Positions 1 to 6,571 of a DNA stretch of 28,201 bases are shown piece by piece. The DNA is from an uncultured Oscillospiraceae bacterium (GTDB lineage: Bacteria > Bacillota > Clostridia > Oscillospirales > Oscillospiraceae). Every line of letters starts with the position of its first letter. The first letter of the stretch is position 1. Position numbers and translations under genes: made by a program. Under the pieces are notes generated by a model, which was not told where the DNA came from, made no database searches, and worked only from the letters and a program-made list of their open reading frames with translations. The stretch covers positions 1-28,201 of the forward strand of contig CAJUQN010000026.1 in the NCBI GenBank assembly GCA_910588625.1, read 5' to 3'.

Positions 1-108
1 CAAATTCCGCAGACTTTGGAAAAATTGTGAACGCAAACTTTATATTTCTGCTCAGGTTCTCACGTTTGCCCTTATTGCCATCCTCATTAGAAGATTTTAA
101 ACAGGCTC
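1..108 (+). mobile_element. 3' end of an insertion sequence (IS5/IS1031-like)
   Basis: The first ~108 bases are read as the right end of an IS cut off by the window edge. A transposase C-terminus ends at 98-100. Just after it comes ACAGGCTC (101-108), whose reverse complement GAGCCTGT resembles the terminal inverted repeats I remember for IS1031-type IS5 elements. TTA at 109-111 fits a TNA target triplet of that group. The adjacent permease reading frame becomes nonsense exactly here. The left IS end lies outside the window, so the target duplication cannot be confirmed. Confidence 0.55.
2..100 (+). pseudogene. C-terminus of an IS transposase (partial at window edge)
   Basis: An open frame enters from the window edge and gives 32 residues ending at a TAA (98-100). 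It has the pattern KFRRLWKNCERKL followed by a hydrophobic stretch ending LIRRF. This basic WKNCERKL-plus-hydrophobic tail matches my recollection of the C-termini of small IS5-type DDE transposases in gut Firmicutes. Only the tail is visible, so the catalytic DDE residues cannot be checked; the gene may be complete outside the window. It lies on the strand opposite to the ABC permease that it interrupts. Family assignment rests on pattern memory, not a search. Confidence 0.55.
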
Positions 109-380
109 TTAGCAAATTCAAATTTTGAAAGGTTCACGGGCATAGAAAATACCGAATAGTATTTCCCGGCGCTTTCTTCTTTTCTGTGTGACAAAGAACA
201 CAAAATTGCGATTGCTCCCGGAAGCAAAAACGCATACCACCAGTAAAGTGTCATGTATTGATACCCCATAAATCCACCCATAAGCCACGCAAAAATAGCT
301 GTGATTAGTGGAACAATGAAAATCAGTTTGTTCGATATTGTCCGCTTAAATTTCAAATGTTCTGATTTTAGATAGTCCAT
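87..380 (-). pseudogene. lantibiotic-type ABC exporter permease, truncated by IS
   Basis: This is the N-terminal part of a MutE/EpiE-like ABC-2 permease that would form the membrane channel for the ATPase encoded just upstream. About 90 native residues remain of a family that usually runs to about 240-250. The start MDYLKSEHLKFKRT is typical. Hydrophobic segments cover roughly residues 20-42 and 46-62, and the motif KYYSVFSMPVNLSKFEFAK follows. The last residues and the stop at 87-89 are IS-derived. The ATG at 378-380 lies 3 nt after the ATPase stop and is preceded by AGGGAGGG, so the two genes were co-translated. The missing remainder makes the exporter non-functional unless another permease is supplied. 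Confidence 0.8.
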
Positions 381-383
381 GCC

Positions 384-1085
384 TTAACCCTCCCTGTGAT
401 TGTTTTTTACAACGTCCATAAAAAGCTGTTCCAAATTTTCGTTTGCGTTCAATTTTCCCTCATATCCAAGAACGCCACCCGCGATAATGCCGATATGGTC
501 GGCTATCTGCTGCACTTCTGAAAGAATGTGACTGGACAGGATAACCGTAATACCTTTAGCCGGAAAAGAACGAATAAGCTCTCTAAGTTCTTCAATCCCA
601 ATCGGGTCAAGCCCGTTGGTTGGTTCATCAAGTATGAGCAGCTTCGGGTTGTTTAGTAATGCAACCGCAATTCCAAGACGCTGTTTCATACCAAGAGAAA
701 ACTGTCCGGCTCGTTTCTTGCCTGTTTCCGTCAGTCGGACGATTTGCAGCACTTCATCAATCCGCTTATCTGTCAGTCCTAAAATAGTAGTCCTTACTTT
801 CAGATTTTCATAGGCGGTCAAATTTTCATAAAGCGGCGGCATTTCAATCAACGCTCCGATATGGTTTAAGTCGCTGCGTTTCCATGCGTGACCGTCAAAT
901 TCGATATTCCCAAAAGTCGGTTTCAAAATGCCCGTAATCATTTTGAGCGTCGTAGATTTCCCGGCGCCGTTCGGCCCCAAAAGTCCATAGACGGAATTTT
1001 TCTCAATGTTCAGGGATATGTTGTTTACGGCTGTTTGCCCGCTGAAAGATTTGCAGAGGTTTGTTGTTTTCAAAATCATTTCCAT
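384..1085 (-). CDS. ABC transporter ATP-binding protein, lantibiotic/bacitracin self-protection type
   Basis: This is the ATPase subunit of an ABC-2 type exporter of the LanF/BcrA group, which typically removes antimicrobial peptides from the membrane. It has 233 aa, normal for the family. Walker A GPNGAGKST is at ~37-45, the signature FSLGMKQR at ~129-136, Walker B LLILDEP at ~149-155, and a switch His in SSHILSEV near residue 185. The start ATG at 1085 has AAAGGAC about 9 nt upstream; a second in-frame ATG lies two codons on. Base composition is clearly more AT-rich than the core genes to the right, consistent with horizontal acquisition. The partner permease downstream is cut by an IS. No lantibiotic precursor or synthetase lies within the window, so a role in immunity rather than biosynthesis is inferred. 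Confidence 0.93.
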   Translation of the reverse strand: MEMILKTTNLCKSFSGQTAVNNISLNIEKNSVYGLLGPNGAGKSTTLKMITGILKPTFGNIEFDGHAWKRSDLNHIGALIEMPPLYENLTAYENLKVRTTILGLTDKRIDEVLQIVRLTETGKKRAGQFSLGMKQRLGIAVALLNNPKLLILDEPTNGLDPIGIEELRELIRSFPAKGITVILSSHILSEVQQIADHIGIIAGGVLGYEGKLNANENLEQLFMDVVKNNHREG

Positions 1086-1243
1086 AGTCTGTACTGTCCT
1101 TTCTTTTGATTATGGGAAAAGACTAGCTGATGTTTTTGAAGATTTCATAAAGAACGCAAAATTTTCTTGATTGCATTTTATGAATTATTTTAGCTAACTG
1201 ATAGAACCGTGTAGACATATCAAAAAGGAAGGTGAGCATCAAA

Positions 1244-1357
1244 ATGAATAGGCCGCAGCTTATGAGCAGAATACCAAAGCGTCTAAAATCCCCCCGTCCA
1301 CGCCTGGCTGGTGTAGACGAGGGGGATATTTGCTTAGTGATAAATCAGGTCTGAAAA
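1244..1357 (+). other. small open frame with good RBS, probably a gene stub
   Basis: A 37-codon frame starts at ATG 1244 with AAGGAAGG upstream at good spacing. It encodes a basic N-terminus (MNRPQLMSRIPKRLK) and ends at TGA 1355-1357. It runs through the terminator-like hairpin at 1289-1326 and into the antisense of the TnpV gene, so its second half cannot be an original coding sequence. It may be the surviving 5' end of a gene cut by an element insertion, or chance. I do not recognise the protein. The rest of the 1086-1333 interval shows nothing else that I can support. Confidence 0.25.
1289..1326 (-). terminator. terminator-like hairpin after the TnpV pseudogene
   Basis: An interrupted inverted repeat (CCCCC GTC cAC gCC ... 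GG tGT aGAC ga GGGGG) lies just after the minus-strand TnpV stop at 1334. On the minus strand it is followed by GATTTTAG, a short T tract. It probably ended transcription of the TnpV gene. Confidence 0.55.
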
Positions 1358-1695
1358 GATGATTTCTTCTACTTTTGCTTTGCAGTTATTCATCAGCCCC
1401 ACCCATGCCATCTGATCGCGGGACTTCAATTCTTCGGTGGCTCCTGCTGCTTTTGCCATCTGCGGCATTATCCTGTCCAGCCAGTCATTGGCGGTGTCGT
1501 TGATGTCCAGCAAATGTGCCTGGAGCTTACCAGTGGACACCAACTCCTGGTACAACTTGTGCTGTGCTGCTTTAGATAGGTCAATCTCATGCGCCCATAC
1601 TTGCCGATGTCCCTGGCAGATTCTTTCGGTTCGGGGTCTGCTGCCAGATTGGGGATGTAGTAATTCCCAGCCCGGATATAAGTCAATTCTGCCAT
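1334..1695 (-). pseudogene. tnpV: TnpV-family transposon protein, frameshifted
   Basis: The two overlapping frames join into one protein of about 120 aa, the usual TnpV length. The N-terminal part reads MAELTYIRAGNYYIPNL...IGKYGRMRLTYLKQH. The C-terminal part reads YQELVSTGKLQAHLLDI...TEELKSRDQMAWVGLMNN and ends EEIIFSDLIY. TnpV proteins accompany clostridial Tn4451-like and other conjugative elements; their function is unclear. The break is at 1560-1569, where TGCTG is tandemly repeated. Removing one 5-bp copy restores a continuous frame (YLKQHKLYQEL). A strong RBS (AAGGAGGGC) precedes the ATG at 1693-1695. A slippage mutation is the simplest explanation. Confidence 0.85.
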
Positions 1696-1798
1696 AATGC
1701 CCTCCTTGTGTTCAAATACTATCGTCCGTTTCTTTCTTTTGCTAAAAGTTCAGTTGATCGTGTCCCTGTTCGTGAATTTTATTGGGCAACTGAACTCG

Positions 1799-2080
1799 TC
1801 ACAAGGTATTATGGCACATCCCTGCCCAGCGCAGGACAATCCACGCCAGCCCCACCGGACAGCCGCCGCACTCCTTTACCGGGTCCACGTCCCACACGGA
1901 GGCTTGCAGGTGCCGGGTGTGCGGGTGGTTGGTTTTGTGCATCAGAATGGCATCCGGGTCGTGGTTGATGGCGATTTTCACAATGCGCCCTGTCGCCAGC
2001 TCCATTCCCGTTGACGCGCCGCCCGCGAAATTGTCCACGATGATTTCATCCAGCGCACCAAGTCGAATCTGCTTCAACAC
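1799..2080 (-). pseudogene. phage-type DNA (cytosine-5) methyltransferase, N-terminal fragment
   Basis: The N-terminal ~75 residues match phage/ICE C5-cytosine methyltransferases. There is a leader IRLGALDEIIVDNFAGG, the SAM-binding motif I, then INHDPDAILMHKTNHPHTRH and VWDVDP. In the family a PDCKHFS-type segment with the catalytic PC motif follows GLAW; here the sequence diverges after GLAW and stops at 1799-1801, so the catalytic half is missing. The motif I loop reads FAGGAS, where this subfamily usually has FAGGGGAS, so two glycines may also be lost. The start is GTG at 2078-2080, with a purine-rich AAGGGG site inside the preceding tiny ORF. About 100 bp of non-coding sequence separates it from the TnpV start. 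Confidence 0.8.
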
Positions 2081-2083
2081 ATT

Positions 2084-2149
2084 TCACCCCTTCCGGGCCG
2101 TCGCCAGCGTCAGCCGGAAGCCGCCAGGATACTCCTTTTTCCTCGCCAT
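2084..2149 (-). CDS. tiny phage-type ORF (21 aa)
   Basis: An ATG at 2147-2149 follows AAGGAGGGGTGATA, an ideal RBS that overlaps the stop of the preceding small gene. The 21-codon product is MARKKEYPGGFRLTLATARK plus Gly, basic and without a recognisable domain. It ends 3 nt before the GTG of the methyltransferase fragment, so it could serve as a translational coupler for that gene. The spacing and RBS argue for real translation in the original phage; function is unknown. Confidence 0.4.
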   Translation of the reverse strand: MARKKEYPGGFRLTLATARKG

Positions 2150-2151
2150 TA

Positions 2152-2325
2152 TCACCCCTCCTTTTTAATTGTGGTCTTTGATCTGCGTCTCGGCTCGAAG
2201 CATGCCTGGGTCAGCGGCTCCGGGTGCTTCCCCTCGTCCACCCGCAAGTGACAGCACGGGAACGGGTTGTACCCCTCCTTCGTGACCATTACCGTGTAGA
2301 AGTGGCGGCACTTTTTACACTTCAT
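2152..2325 (-). CDS. small Cys/His-rich phage protein (57 aa)
   Basis: The ORF starts at ATG 2323-2325, overlapping the stop of the HTH gene by the ATGA arrangement that implies translational coupling. The N-terminus MKCKKCRHF is a CxxC knuckle. It is followed by a CCH cluster about 20 residues later and another Cys near residue 42, suggesting one structural zinc site. The C-terminus is basic. Small zinc-ribbon proteins of this sort are common between HTH and DNA-modification genes in Firmicute prophages. No specific family is recognised. It appears intact but is stranded in a decayed element. Confidence 0.6.
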   Translation of the reverse strand: MKCKKCRHFYTVMVTKEGYNPFPCCHLRVDEGKHPEPLTQACFEPRRRSKTTIKKEG

Positions 2326-2624
2326 GCCTGCCTCGCCCGCTCCGCCGCGTTCAGGCGCTTCACTTCCGCCATTGCAGCCTTGTAGTCGTCGTATACCTTT
2401 ACGGATTTATGGCCGTCCGTTTTGACCATATCGTGGAAGTCTGCTTGGTACATCTGCAAACTGCCGCCCCGGCGCAGTTCCGTATAGAGCGCAGAAGCGG
2501 ATATGTTCAGTTTCGTGGCAATGTCCTTTGCGGGCGTGCCAGCCTCCCATAAATCTTCCATCTTCTTCCGTTCATCAAAATGTGCGGAAAGCGTAACCGG
2601 CCATCCCATCACCTCCCCAGGCAT
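2322..2624 (-). CDS. phage/ICE helix-turn-helix protein
   Basis: A 100-residue frame with a helix-turn-helix at about residues 28-52: a TPAKDIATKLNISASALYTE core of the kind used by recombinase-linked and phage regulators, followed by a charged C-terminal helix (KVYDDYKAAMAEVKRLNAAE). The exact start is uncertain. ATG 2622-2624 has only a T-rich stretch upstream. ATG 2607-2609 has GGGGAGG only 2 nt away. The true N-terminus may have been lost at the element boundary near 2630. It is coupled to the next small gene by ATGA. A role as a small DNA-binding regulator is inferred from the fold only. Confidence 0.6.
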   Translation of the reverse strand: MPGEVMGWPVTLSAHFDERKKMEDLWEAGTPAKDIATKLNISASALYTELRRGGSLQMYQADFHDMVKTDGHKSVKVYDDYKAAMAEVKRLNAAERARQA

Positions 2625-2632
2625 AAAAAAAT

Positions 2633-2669
2633 TAGATTGCAGGTCCCCTCTTGGGGATCTGCAATCTAA
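2633..2669 (-). terminator. 16-bp stem hairpin with minus-strand U tract
   Basis: TAGATTGCAGGTCCCC pairs with GGGGATCTGCAATCTA around a TCTT loop, with a single G-T wobble position. On the minus strand the stem is followed by AATTTTTTTATG, the layout of an intrinsic terminator. The nearest gene to the right is on the plus strand, so no obvious minus-strand transcript is terminated. It marks the border between accessory DNA and the core operon. Confidence 0.7.
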
Positions 2670-2714
2670 ATATTAGTGGCCTCAGGATTCTACCTATTGG
2701 AACAGAAAAGGGGA

Positions 2715-2743
2715 TTGCTATTTCTTTTTCTAAAGTATATAAT
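2715..2743 (+). promoter_or_regulatory. sigma-A promoter of the lrp-aminotransferase operon
   Basis: TTGCTA (2715-2720) and a perfect TATAAT (2738-2743) are separated by 17 bp, about 45 bp before the regulator's start codon. An AsnC-family autoregulatory site may overlap it, but I see no clear dyad. Confidence 0.85.
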
Positions 2744-2787
2744 GTTAAGATGATCTTTTCCCAACTGTAATTAGGAGGCACAACGCT

Positions 2788-3270
2788 ATGAAAGACCTGC
2801 TCCAGCTTCTGGAGAACGACTCCACCCTGACCCATGCCCAACTGGCCGCCATGACCGGTATGACCGAGGCAGAGGTGTCGGAGGCGGTTGCGCAATACGA
2901 AAAGGACCATGTGATTCTGGGCTACAAAACCATCGTGGACTGGGACCGCACTCACCGGGAGGCCGTCACCGCCATGATCGAGGTGGAGGTTACCCCCCAG
3001 CGGGGCGAAGGCTTCGACCGTATCGCCCAGCGGATTTATCAGTATGACGAGGTGGAATCCCTCTACCTCATGTCCGGCGGCGCCTACGACCTGACCGTCA
3101 TCATCTCTGGGCGGACCCTGAAGGAAATCGCCCATTTCGTGGGTGAAAAGCTGGCCACCATCGAGGGCGTCACCGGTACCGCCACCCACTTTATTTTGAA
3201 GAAATACAAGGAAAAGCACCTGATCTTCCCCATCCAGGAGGTCCAGGAGGAAAGGTTTGTGTTTGAATGA
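2788..3270 (+). CDS. Lrp/AsnC family transcriptional regulator
   Basis: The protein has 160 aa, the usual Lrp/AsnC size. An N-terminal winged HTH (about 1-50, LTHAQLAAMTGMTEAEVSEAV) is followed by an AsnC/RAM ligand-binding domain (about 60-140). That domain includes the effector-pocket strand MSGGAYDLTVIISG and the dimer segment VTGTATHFILKK. Such proteins sense amino acids as octamers and usually control adjacent transport or metabolism genes. The start ATG has TAGGAGG at good spacing. The stop overlaps the next gene's start in an ATGA, so regulator and aminotransferase are translationally coupled. The likely effector is an amino acid handled by the aminotransferase or the ThrH-like enzyme downstream; this is inference. 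Confidence 0.95.
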   Translation: MKDLLQLLENDSTLTHAQLAAMTGMTEAEVSEAVAQYEKDHVILGYKTIVDWDRTHREAVTAMIEVEVTPQRGEGFDRIAQRIYQYDEVESLYLMSGGAYDLTVIISGRTLKEIAHFVGEKLATIEGVTGTATHFILKKYKEKHLIFPIQEVQEERFVFE

Positions 3271-4433
3271 TCGACTACAATAAACTCATGTGCCGGCGGG
3301 TGCAGGACATCCAGCCTTCCGGCATCCGGAAATACTTCGACCTCCTCCAGGGCATGGAGGAGGGGATCTCCCTGGGCATCGGGGAACCCGATTTTCAGAC
3401 CCCCTGGCACATCCGGGACGCGGGTATCTACTCCCTGGAGAAGGGCTTCACCAAGTACACCCCCAACGCGGGCCTGTCCGACCTGCGCGTTGCGATTTCC
3501 CGCTACTTAAAACGGCGGTTTGATTTGGAATACACCTCGGCGGGTCAGATTTTGGTCACCGTGGGCGGCAGCGAGGGCCTTGATTTGGCGTTCCGCTGCC
3601 TGCTGGAGCCGGGGGACGAGGTCGTCATCCCCACGCCGTCCTTCGTGTGCTACGGACCGCTGGTGTCCATGATGCACGGCGTGCCCGTCCTTGTGGAGAC
3701 AAAGGCGGAGAACGATTTCCGCCTCACCCCCAACCAGCTCCGCGCCGCCATCACGCCCCAGACCAAAGCGGTAGTGCTCCCCTTCCCCAACAACCCCACC
3801 GGCGGCATCATGGGCCGGAGTGATTTGGAGGCGCTGGCCAGCGTCCTCCGGGGGACAGATATCATGGTAATATCTGATGAAATTTACGCCGAGCTGACCT
3901 ATAGCCAGCGGCACGTTTCTATGGCCAACATCCCAGATATGTACGAGCGCACGGTGGTGGTCAACGGCTTCTCCAAGGCCTACTCCATGACGGGCTGGCG
4001 GCTGGGCTACGTGTGCGGACCAAAGCCGCTGATTTCCGCTATGACCAAGCTGCACCAATACGCCATCATGTCCGCCCCCACCACCAGCCAATACGCCGCC
4101 ATCGAGGCCTTGGAACAGGGCGACGGAGACATTGAGGCCATGCGGGACGAGTACGACGGCCGCCGCCGGTTCCTGGTGGACGGTTTCCGCAAGCTGGGGC
4201 TGAGCTGTTTCGAGCCCTTGGGCGCGTTCTACACCTTCCCCTGCATCAAGTCCACCGGGTTGAGCAGCGAGGAGTTCTGCGACCGCTTCCTGGCCCAGCA
4301 GCGGGTGGCGGTCATCCCCGGCGCCGCCTTCGGCCCCGGCGGAGAAGGGTATGTCCGGGCCTGCTACGCCGCGTCCATGCACGATTTGGACGAGGCGTTA
4401 AAGCGGCTGGAGAAGTTTTTGAAGAGCCTTTAA
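3267..4433 (+). CDS. PLP-dependent class I/II aminotransferase
   Basis: A 388-residue fold-type I aminotransferase of the aspartate aminotransferase superfamily. The motifs are in order: substrate segment GIGEPDFQTP (~37-46), PNNPTGG (~174-180) with the conserved Asn, SDEIYAEL (~203-210) with Asp and Tyr contacting PLP, and the Schiff-base Lys237 in NGFSKAYSMTGWRLGY, followed by the phosphate-binding Arg. It transfers an amino group to a 2-oxo acid in the cytosol. The close relatives I recall are annotated as AspC/PatA/AlaT types, and the substrate cannot be read from the sequence. It sits between its probable Lrp regulator (ATGA overlap) and a ThrH-like phosphatase 21 bp downstream. That makes serine, homoserine or aromatic/branched-chain transamination plausible. 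Confidence 0.95.
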   Translation: MIDYNKLMCRRVQDIQPSGIRKYFDLLQGMEEGISLGIGEPDFQTPWHIRDAGIYSLEKGFTKYTPNAGLSDLRVAISRYLKRRFDLEYTSAGQILVTVGGSEGLDLAFRCLLEPGDEVVIPTPSFVCYGPLVSMMHGVPVLVETKAENDFRLTPNQLRAAITPQTKAVVLPFPNNPTGGIMGRSDLEALASVLRGTDIMVISDEIYAELTYSQRHVSMANIPDMYERTVVVNGFSKAYSMTGWRLGYVCGPKPLISAMTKLHQYAIMSAPTTSQYAAIEALEQGDGDIEAMRDEYDGRRRFLVDGFRKLGLSCFEPLGAFYTFPCIKSTGLSSEEFCDRFLAQQRVAVIPGAAFGPGGEGYVRACYAASMHDLDEALKRLEKFLKSL

Positions 4434-4454
4434 CAGAAAGGGAGCGCATCAATT

Positions 4455-5054
4455 ATGAACATCGTTTGTTTGGATATGGAGGGCGTCCTGGTCCCCGAGA
4501 TCTGGATCGCGTTTTCTGAGGCCAGCGGCATTCCTGAGCTGCGCCGCACCACTCGGGACGAGCCGGATTATGACAAGCTCATGGCCTACCGCCTGGCCAT
4601 CCTCAAGGAGCACGGGCTGGGCCTGAAGGAGATCCAGGCTACCATCGCCAAAATTGACCCGCTGCCCGGCGCCAAGGAGTTTTTGGACGAGCTGCGCGCC
4701 CTCACTCAGGTGGTGATTTTGAGCGACACCTTTGAGCAGTTCGCCAAACCCCTGATGGAAAAGCTGAACTGGCCCACCATCTTCTGCAACTCCCTGGAGG
4801 TGGATGGGAACGGCGAGATCACCGGGTACAAAATGCGCTGTGAGAAATCCAAGCTGACCACCGTCAAAGCCCTCCAGTCCTGCGGCTTCGACACCATCGC
4901 CGCCGGGGACAGCTTCAACGACCTGGCCATGATCCAGGCCAGCCGCGCGGGCTTCCTGTTCAAGTCCACCCAGGCCATCAAGGCCGACTACCCCGAGCTG
5001 CCCGCCTTTGAGGAGTTCGGCGACCTGCTCGGCGCCATCAAGGGAGCGCTGTAA
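4455..5054 (+). CDS. thrH: ThrH-like HAD phosphatase (phosphoserine phosphatase / homoserine phosphotransferase)
   Basis: 199 aa, close to the ~203 aa of Pseudomonas ThrH. HAD motif I is CLDMEGVLVPE (nucleophile Asp7; Glu9 replaces the usual second Asp, as in ThrH). Motif II is VILSDTFEQFA, and motif III/IV is AGDSFNDLAMIQ. ThrH hydrolyses phosphoserine and can pass the phosphate to homoserine, so it links serine and threonine synthesis in the cytosol. The ATG follows AAAGGGAGCGC and lies 21 bp after the aminotransferase in the same operon. The dual activity is known for the Pseudomonas enzyme; whether this protein has both is inference. Confidence 0.9.
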   Translation: MNIVCLDMEGVLVPEIWIAFSEASGIPELRRTTRDEPDYDKLMAYRLAILKEHGLGLKEIQATIAKIDPLPGAKEFLDELRALTQVVILSDTFEQFAKPLMEKLNWPTIFCNSLEVDGNGEITGYKMRCEKSKLTTVKALQSCGFDTIAAGDSFNDLAMIQASRAGFLFKSTQAIKADYPELPAFEEFGDLLGAIKGAL

Positions 5055-5086
5055 CGCACATCTTTCATTGAAAAGAGGTTTTCACC

Positions 5087-6376
5087 ATGAATGTTGATTT
5101 CTCCCGGCTTCCCTTCCAGCCCGCCGATATTCTGCTGCCCCAGAACTGCGACTATGACAAGTGGGCAGTAGTGGCCTGCGATCAGTACACCTCCCAGCCC
5201 GAGTACTGGCAGCGGGTGGAGGAGCGTGTGGGTCGGGCTCCCTCCGCCCTGCGGCTCATCCTGCCCGAGAGCAGCTTAGACGGCCCCCAGGTGGAGATCG
5301 ACATCATGGACATCAACGCCACCATGTCCCGCTATGTCCGGGACGGGCAGTTCAAGACCCTGCCCCGGTCCATGGTTTACGTAGAGCGCACGCTGTGGAA
5401 CGGCAAGGTCCGGCGGGGCCTGGTGGGCATGGCCGACCTGACCGCCTATGACTACGAGCCCGGTTCCGATGCCCTCATCCGGGCCACGGAGGGCGTGGTC
5501 ATGTCCCGCATCCCCCCCCGGGTTGCGGTGCGGAAGAACGCCCCCATTGAGCTGCCCCATGCCATGCTCCTCACCGACGACCCCGGGCGCACCGTCATCG
5601 AACCGCTGGCGGAGCAGACCGGGGCCATGCAGGTGCTTTACGATTTTGATTTGATGGAGCAGGGCGGGCATATCAAGGGCTGGCTGTTGACTGAAAAGCA
5701 GCTGGAGCAGGTGTCTAGGGCCCTGTCCGCCATGGCGGAGCCCGCTGCCTTCAACGCCAAGTACGGCGCCCAGAACCAGCCCGTGATGCTCTTTGCCGTG
5801 GGCGACGGCAACCACTCCCTGGCCACCGCCAAAGAGTGCTACGAACGGCAGAAGCGGCTCATGCCGCCGGAGAAGTGGGACTATCTGCCCGCCAGGTACG
5901 CCCTGTGTGAGCTGGTGAACCTCCACGACGGCAGTTTGGAGTTCGAGCCCATCCACCGGGTGGTATTCCACACCGACCCGGAAGCCCTCCTGGACGCGCT
6001 GGTCCGGGCTTACCCCGGCGCCCGCCGGGGCAGGGACGCTGACACAGACGGCCTGCCCCTGCGCTATCTCTGCGCTGGGTCCGAGGGTGTGGTCACGGTC
6101 CCCGCCTCCGCCGCCCGTCTGCCTGTGGGAGCCCTCCAGAGCTTTTTGGACGACTACCTCATGGGCCACGAGGGCCGGGTGGACTACATCCACGGCGAGG
6201 ACGTGGCCCGGGAGTTCGCCGCCCGGCCCGGCAACATCGCCTTTCTCCTGCCCCCCATGGACAAGGAGGAGCTGTTCCCCACCGTCATCCACGACGGGGT
6301 GCTCCCCCGCAAGACCTTCTCCATGGGCGAGGCCCACGACAAGCGGTTCTATCTGGAAGCGCGGAAAATTCGTTAG
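5087..6376 (+). CDS. DUF1015 family protein
   Basis: A 429-residue DUF1015 (UCP033563-like) protein of normal length, without signal peptide or membrane segments. Visible conserved blocks are CDQYTSQPEYW (~31-41), the RTLWNGKVRRGLVGMADL strand-turn (~101-118), the VFAVGDGNHS-type block (here LFAVGDGNHS, ~235-244), and a C-terminal FLLPPMDKEELF. The GDGNHS element resembles the DGHHR loop of ParB/SerK-like folds, which hints at nucleotide or phosphate chemistry; this is a comparison by eye. From memory, clostridial DUF1015 genes often sit near serA/serC. Here it follows a ThrH-like phosphoserine phosphatase by 32 bp, supporting a link to serine metabolism. The biochemical function is unestablished as far as I know. 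Confidence 0.9.
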   Translation: MNVDFSRLPFQPADILLPQNCDYDKWAVVACDQYTSQPEYWQRVEERVGRAPSALRLILPESSLDGPQVEIDIMDINATMSRYVRDGQFKTLPRSMVYVERTLWNGKVRRGLVGMADLTAYDYEPGSDALIRATEGVVMSRIPPRVAVRKNAPIELPHAMLLTDDPGRTVIEPLAEQTGAMQVLYDFDLMEQGGHIKGWLLTEKQLEQVSRALSAMAEPAAFNAKYGAQNQPVMLFAVGDGNHSLATAKECYERQKRLMPPEKWDYLPARYALCELVNLHDGSLEFEPIHRVVFHTDPEALLDALVRAYPGARRGRDADTDGLPLRYLCAGSEGVVTVPASAARLPVGALQSFLDDYLMGHEGRVDYIHGEDVAREFAARPGNIAFLLPPMDKEELFPTVIHDGVLPRKTFSMGEAHDKRFYLEARKIR

Positions 6377-6388
6377 GAGGAACCTTTT

Positions 6389-6571
6389 ATGAAACGTCCA
6401 CTGCAAGGCATTGCATTGATTCTTTTTGGCGTCCTGCTGGTCCTGTTTGACGTATCCGGCGGACTTTGGCTTCCCAATATAGGCACGTTCGCTATCGGCT
6501 GGGGCTTATTCGGCTTGATCCTTGGCATCGCCGGAGCCATCGTTGCTTTTCTTCCTGACCGCCGCGAATGA
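6389..6571 (+). CDS. small two-TM membrane protein
   Basis: A 60-residue protein with two hydrophobic helices (about residues 7-24 and 33-54) separated by a short turn, and a charged C-terminus DRRE. A perfect TTAGGAGGAA site precedes the ATG, and the start is 12 bp after the DUF1015 stop, so it is the last gene of the operon. The terminator stem begins at its last base. Similar short hydrophobic ORFs are common in Oscillospiraceae; I cannot name a family. It could be a membrane-stress or lipid-interacting peptide, but that is a guess. Confidence 0.75.
   Translation: MKRPLQGIALILFGVLLVLFDVSGGLWLPNIGTFAIGWGLFGLILGIAGAIVAFLPDRRE

Noticed and set aside
3507..4382. Long minus-strand open frame opposite the aminotransferase
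   Set aside because: High-GC shadow of a clearly functional gene; no RBS, and the composition is rich in Gly, His and Val as expected for antisense reading.
5276..6406. 376-codon minus frame opposite the DUF1015 gene
   Set aside because: Shadow ORF; the plus-strand protein has conserved family blocks and an RBS.
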